Positions 61,043 through 64,000 of a stretch of DNA of 64,000 nucleotides are shown in pieces; the first letter of the stretch is position 1; each line of letters begins with the position of its first letter. Both the position numbers and the translations under genes were made by a program. The stretch is taken from the NCBI GenBank assembly GCA_944392335.1, contig CALXWJ010000088.1:40848-104847 (forward strand), read 5' to 3'. Under the pieces are notes generated by a model. That model did not search any database, was not told the origin of the DNA, and saw nothing but the letters and a program-made list of their open reading frames with translations. This stretch comes from an uncultured Clostridia bacterium (GTDB lineage: Bacteria; Bacillota; Clostridia; UBA1381).

Positions 61043-62659
61043 ATGTTTAAGAGGAGAGGGAAAAAGCTTTATGTTATGACAATTGTTACCATACTTTTTA
61101 TGTTAATGTTGTCAATAACGGGATTTGCGGCTGAGGCCGGTGAAGGTGAGGAATTCGTAAGTATGTTTCACAGCACGATCTTTTCACTTTTGCCTCCTGT
61201 TATAGCCATAGGACTTGCACTTATAACAAAGGAAGTTTATTCTTCATTGTTTATAGGTATTCTGGTAGGCGCGCTGTTCTCAACCAATTTTCATCCGGTT
61301 ACCGCAATGGATAACCTGTTGAACCATGGTCTTATCGCGGCAGTTTCGGATACGGCAGGTATATTTATATTCCTTGTGGTGCTGGGTATATTGGTTGCTT
61401 TAATAAATAAAGCGGGCGGAAGCGCCGCATTCGGTGAATGGGCAAAGAAAAACATCAAAACAAAATCAGGGGCGATATTTGCTACATTTATTCTCGGCGT
61501 ATTGATTTTTATAGATGATTATTTCAACTGTCTTACAGTTGGTTCGGTCATGCGTCCGGTTACCGACAGCCATAGGATATCAAGGGCGAAGCTTGCATAT
61601 CTTATAGATGCAACGGCAGCCCCGGTATGTATGATCGCGCCGATATCCTCATGGGCGGCCGCCGTTTCATCATACGCTGCCGAAGGACAGGGCCTTGCTT
61701 TGTTTATAAGGGCCATCCCGTATAATTATTATTCGCTGCTTACCTTTGTATTCATAATCGGAATAACCATTATGAAGCTGGACTACGGCCCGATGAAGAC
61801 CCACGAATACAATGCCATGACAAAGGGCGACCTGTTCACGACCGGACAGGAAGAATATACGGACGAGGAAGAAAAGGTTTCTTCAAGAGGCAAGGTAATA
61901 GATTTGATATTGCCGATTATCGTCCTGATAATAATCTGTGTATTGGCGCTTATATATGTGGGCGGATTTTTCTCGGGAGAAAGCTTTGTTGACGCCTTTG
62001 CGAATACCGATGCTTCGGTAGGGCTTCCTTGGGGCGGTATAATTGCGCTTGTCTTTGCAATAATATATTTGATATGCAGAAAAGCGGTGACCTTCAAAGA
62101 GGCCATGGAGGCTGTACCAAAGGGATTTATCGCGATGGTCCCCGCGATATTGATACTTACCTTTGCGACTTCCTTGAAAAACATGACCGGATTATTGGGA
62201 GCGGATTTGTTTGTGGGCAGTATGATGGAAAACGCGTCAACACACCTTTCTAACTTCCTGCCGCCGATCATTTTCCTGGTAGCGGTAGGCTTGTCCTTTG
62301 CCACCGGAACTTCATGGGGGACATTCGGTATTTTGATCCCGATCGTTACTGCCATCTTCCCGGAGGGTAATGAGCTGATGATAGTGGGTATGTCCGCATG
62401 CCTTGCAGGCGCTGTCTGCGGAGACCATTGCTCGCCTATTTCGGACACCACGATCATGTCGTCGGCGGGCGCGCGGTGTAATCACCTGAACCACGTGTCA
62501 ACCCAGCTGCCGTATGCAATGACGGTCGCGGCGGTGTCTTTTGTGAGTTATATTATTGCCGGATTCGTTCCAAATGCTTGGATAATGATTCCTGTTTCCT
62601 TTATTTTGATGATTGCAACATTGTTTGTTTTAAAGGCAACTGTAGGAAAGAAAAACTGA
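61043..62659 (+). CDS. NhaC-family antiporter (possible lysine transporter)
   Basis: 538 residues; GGGAGGTT before the ATG. An N-terminal signal-like segment (MTIVTILFMLMLSITGFAAEAG) is followed by eleven or twelve membrane helices. FIDDYFNCLTVGSVMRPVTD and CGDHCSPISDTTIMSSAGARCNHLNHVSTQLPYA are the conserved charged motifs of the NhaC (IT) superfamily. Family members exchange Na+ or an amino acid for protons; the lysine-riboswitch-like leader points to lysine (LysW type), but this depends on that leader being functional. Confidence 0.85.
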   Translation: MFKRRGKKLYVMTIVTILFMLMLSITGFAAEAGEGEEFVSMFHSTIFSLLPPVIAIGLALITKEVYSSLFIGILVGALFSTNFHPVTAMDNLLNHGLIAAVSDTAGIFIFLVVLGILVALINKAGGSAAFGEWAKKNIKTKSGAIFATFILGVLIFIDDYFNCLTVGSVMRPVTDSHRISRAKLAYLIDATAAPVCMIAPISSWAAAVSSYAAEGQGLALFIRAIPYNYYSLLTFVFIIGITIMKLDYGPMKTHEYNAMTKGDLFTTGQEEYTDEEEKVSSRGKVIDLILPIIVLIIICVLALIYVGGFFSGESFVDAFANTDASVGLPWGGIIALVFAIIYLICRKAVTFKEAMEAVPKGFIAMVPAILILTFATSLKNMTGLLGADLFVGSMMENASTHLSNFLPPIIFLVAVGLSFATGTSWGTFGILIPIVTAIFPEGNELMIVGMSACLAGAVCGDHCSPISDTTIMSSAGARCNHLNHVSTQLPYAMTVAAVSFVSYIIAGFVPNAWIMIPVSFILMIATLFVLKATVGKKN

Positions 62660-62677
62660 ATTAATACGTAAAAATAT

Positions 62678-62750
62678 AAAGCTGTTGTATTTGTGCATAA
62701 ATGACCGGATATGATATTGGGTTATACTAAATTAATACAACAGCTTTAAT
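62678..62750 (+). terminator. Terminator after the NhaC gene
   Basis: AAAGCTGTTGTATT (62678-62691) pairs perfectly with AATACAACAGCTTT (62734-62747), followed by TAATTTTAAT. Confidence 0.8.
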
Positions 62751-62800
62751 TTTAATAATCCGTTTTTAAAGAATACGGATATTTTATGGGGGTTGACTTT

Positions 62801-63169
62801 ATGAGTAAAGTTTGTAAAGTAACAGCAATAGTATTTTTTGTTTTAAGCGTGATAGCTGCCGTGATTCAGCTGTTATCTTCTCAATTTGGTTTGTATTCAT
62901 TTATTTATACAATTGTAGTAGGTTTTATTTTCAGCCTGTTTTTTTACGCAATCGGAGAAATAATAGAACAGCTGGAGGTTTCCAATTCAAATACATACGA
63001 ATTATATAAGCTTATTAAAAATGCAGAACAGAAAAAAGGAAATAATATAACTGCGTCCGCTCCTCCTGCACCGAAATTAAATTATGATGTTGAGTGGGAG
63101 TGCAAAAATTGCGGCACAAAAAATGCAAAAGATGCTCGCTTTTGCAGAAATTGCGGAGAACACAGATAA
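62801..63169 (+). CDS. Small membrane protein with C-terminal zinc ribbon
   Basis: 122 residues from ATG 62801 (TGGGGGTTG upstream; the frame opens at 62786). Two membrane helices (about 6-27 and 34-55), a short cytoplasmic helix, a Pro/Ala linker, and a C-terminal CKNCGTKNAKDARFCRNCG zinc ribbon with both CxxC knuckles. Function unknown; such proteins are common in Firmicutes. It has its own terminator. Confidence 0.7.
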   Translation: MSKVCKVTAIVFFVLSVIAAVIQLLSSQFGLYSFIYTIVVGFIFSLFFYAIGEIIEQLEVSNSNTYELYKLIKNAEQKKGNNITASAPPAPKLNYDVEWECKNCGTKNAKDARFCRNCGEHR

Positions 63170-63190
63170 TGGTATAATAAATTAAATTCG

Positions 63191-63227
63191 GCGGCAGTAA
63201 TTCTTAAAGCTGCTGCCGCTTTTTTGT
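63191..63227 (+). terminator. Terminator after the zinc-ribbon gene
   Basis: GCGGCAG (63191-63197) pairs with CTGCCGC (63213-63219), then TTTTTTG. Confidence 0.85.
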
Positions 63228-63441
63228 GTTGTAAGATTTTAATGCTTATAGGGCATTGTAACAAAATTTGTTTGACTTTTTTGGGTATATTTTATATTAC
63301 CGGTTATTTATGTTATATTATTTTATTATAATAATTGACTTTTCTTTTGTATTGTGTTATAATATATTTCGTTATATTGCAATAATATAATTGCTTAATG
63401 TATTGCCGAAAACCAGATCCGGCAGAATGTTAAAAATATTC

Positions 63442-63482
63442 GGAGCGGTATCGAAGTAGTCATAACGGGGCCGATTCGGAAG
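63442..63482 (+). repeat. tRNA-Ser-like 5' half, copy 1 (degenerate)
   Basis: GGAGCGGTATCGAAGTAGTC then ATAACGGGGCCGATTCGGA. Acceptor strand, D-arm and anticodon-side sequence as in copy 2 but with several changes, including the anticodon stem. Confidence 0.6.
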
Positions 63483-63640
63483 GTTATACATCTAAGAGAA
63501 CTCTTGTGACCTGAAAGCCTTGTTTTTTCAAGGTTTTGAAATTTTACATCTCAACAGTTTCTGATTGTTTTGCCCTGAATTTTGCCTTAATTTTAAGTTT
63601 TGTAAAATTCGAGGGTTTAACATATAAAAAATTAATATTC

Positions 63641-63681
63641 GGAGAAGTATCGAAGCGGTCATAACGAGCTCGACTCGAAAT
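63641..63681 (+). repeat. tRNA-Ser(CGA)-like 5' half, copy 2
   Basis: GGAGAAGTATCGAAGCGGTC then ATAACGAGCTCGACTCGAAA: acceptor GGAGAAG, D-arm, and anticodon loop CTCGAAA (anticodon CGA), as in clostridial tRNA-Ser. The matching 3' half (T-arm, CTTCTCC) is absent. Confidence 0.7.
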
Positions 63682-63842
63682 CCAGTAGAGTTAGTGGAGC
63701 TCTAAACCGCTGCAAACCGCATTGTGACTGGGTTTGCATGAAAACTGAATAGCATTGTTTTTAACTGTTTCCAAAAAAAGTTTCCAAAAATCTGCAACTT
63801 GCAGATCGAGCTTAAAATTTTGTAAGCAGTTAAGATATACCC

Positions 63843-63883
63843 GGAGAAGTATCGAAGAGGTCATAACGAGCGCGACTCGAAAA
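63843..63883 (+). repeat. tRNA-Ser(CGA)-like 5' half, copy 3
   Basis: Differs from copy 2 at three of 41 positions. The anticodon loop CTCGAAA is intact, followed by unrelated sequence with a hairpin (GAAAAACC...GGGGCTTTTC). Confidence 0.7.
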
Positions 63884-64000
63884 CGAATGACCTTTTTGGA
63901 AGCTCACCTCTGAAAAACCTTGATTTTACGGGGCTTTTCAGCTATCATTGAAAAGTAAATATCCCTTAGTTCTCTCCATCAGTTCTCTCCTTTTTCCGAG

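Larger units (their letters stand above)
63228..64000. other. Right end: no ORF, three tRNA-Ser-like 5' halves
   Basis: AT-rich to 63430, then three units of about 200 bp, each starting with a tRNA-Ser-like 5' half (see separate entries) and each followed by a hairpin-forming segment. No T-arm or 3' acceptor strand can be found for any of them in the window. Confidence 0.6.

Noticed and set aside
63442..63883. Three functional tRNA-Ser genes
   Set aside because: No T-arm (TTCGA), variable arm or 3' acceptor strand follows any of the 5' halves.
1..64000. CRISPR array or complete transposase/integrase gene
   Set aside because: No regularly spaced short direct repeats with unique spacers, and no DDE, serine or tyrosine recombinase motif in any ORF that I read.

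Overview
The window reads as chromosome of a low-G+C Firmicute of class Clostridia, probably an anaerobic fermenter. The support is a Rex-box-controlled bifunctional adhE, a long single-chain PurL, a split PurH with a PurO-type IMP cyclohydrolase, corrinoid/URO-D methyltransferases, an ETF-linked sugar operon, and strong TTGACA-17-TATAAT promoters. I cannot name the species.

Region by region: 1-3.1 kb holds the start of a carbohydrate ABC permease and a YesMN-type two-component system. 3.4-7.1 kb holds adhE behind a Rex operator and an APH-fold kinase. At 7.2 kb lies tRNA-Thr(GGU), followed to about 10.2 kb by a small accessory island: DUF4160/DUF2442, two paralogous ribbon-helix-helix proteins, a truncated HIRAN-like gene, a candidate small RNA complementary to that gene's leader, and a likely type I toxin-antisense pair. 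The island is bracketed by a 19-bp direct repeat. 10.2-11.9 kb has a YetF/DUF421 membrane protein, a small helical protein and a DUF5067 lipoprotein.

11.9-26.2 kb is one leftward purine operon under a guanine-class riboswitch: purE-purC-purF(Cys-less)-purM-purN-purO-AICAR transformylase-phosphoesterase-purD-purL-guaB, i.e. PRPP to IMP to XMP except for purB and purK. 26.3-30 kb has CorA with a PucR-type regulator, Hsp20 and a methyltransferase. 30.1-38.1 kb is a corrinoid methyl-transfer cluster: corrinoid protein, DUF2284, a PocR/AraC regulator, three URO-D family methyltransferases and a [2Fe-2S] corrinoid-reactivating ATPase. Two nearly identical 40-bp sites lie upstream of the regulator and in the divergent promoter region. 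38.3-46.4 kb is SIS/ROK sugar genes, S41 protease, EnvC-like hydrolase, ftsX, ftsE, a CdaR-type regulator and a CmpB-type membrane protein. 46.7-48 kb is a ZIP transporter flanked by inverted copies of a dispersed repeat.

48-57.3 kb is a G+C-richer, translationally coupled leftward operon: isomerase, FAD dehydrogenase, Fe-S protein, class II aldolase, PfkB kinase, IolB, FGGY kinase, fused ETF. It is divergent from an RpiR-type regulator. I think this is the most likely undescribed pathway in the window: an IolB-IolC-IolJ-like lower branch joined to an ETF-coupled flavin dehydrogenase. A GH4 glycosidase and an NhaC-family transporter with a lysine-riboswitch-like attenuator follow. The right end (63.4-63.9 kb) carries three ~200-bp-spaced tRNA-Ser(CGA)-like 5' halves with no 3' halves. 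Six copies of a structured intergenic repeat are scattered from 30 to 60 kb.
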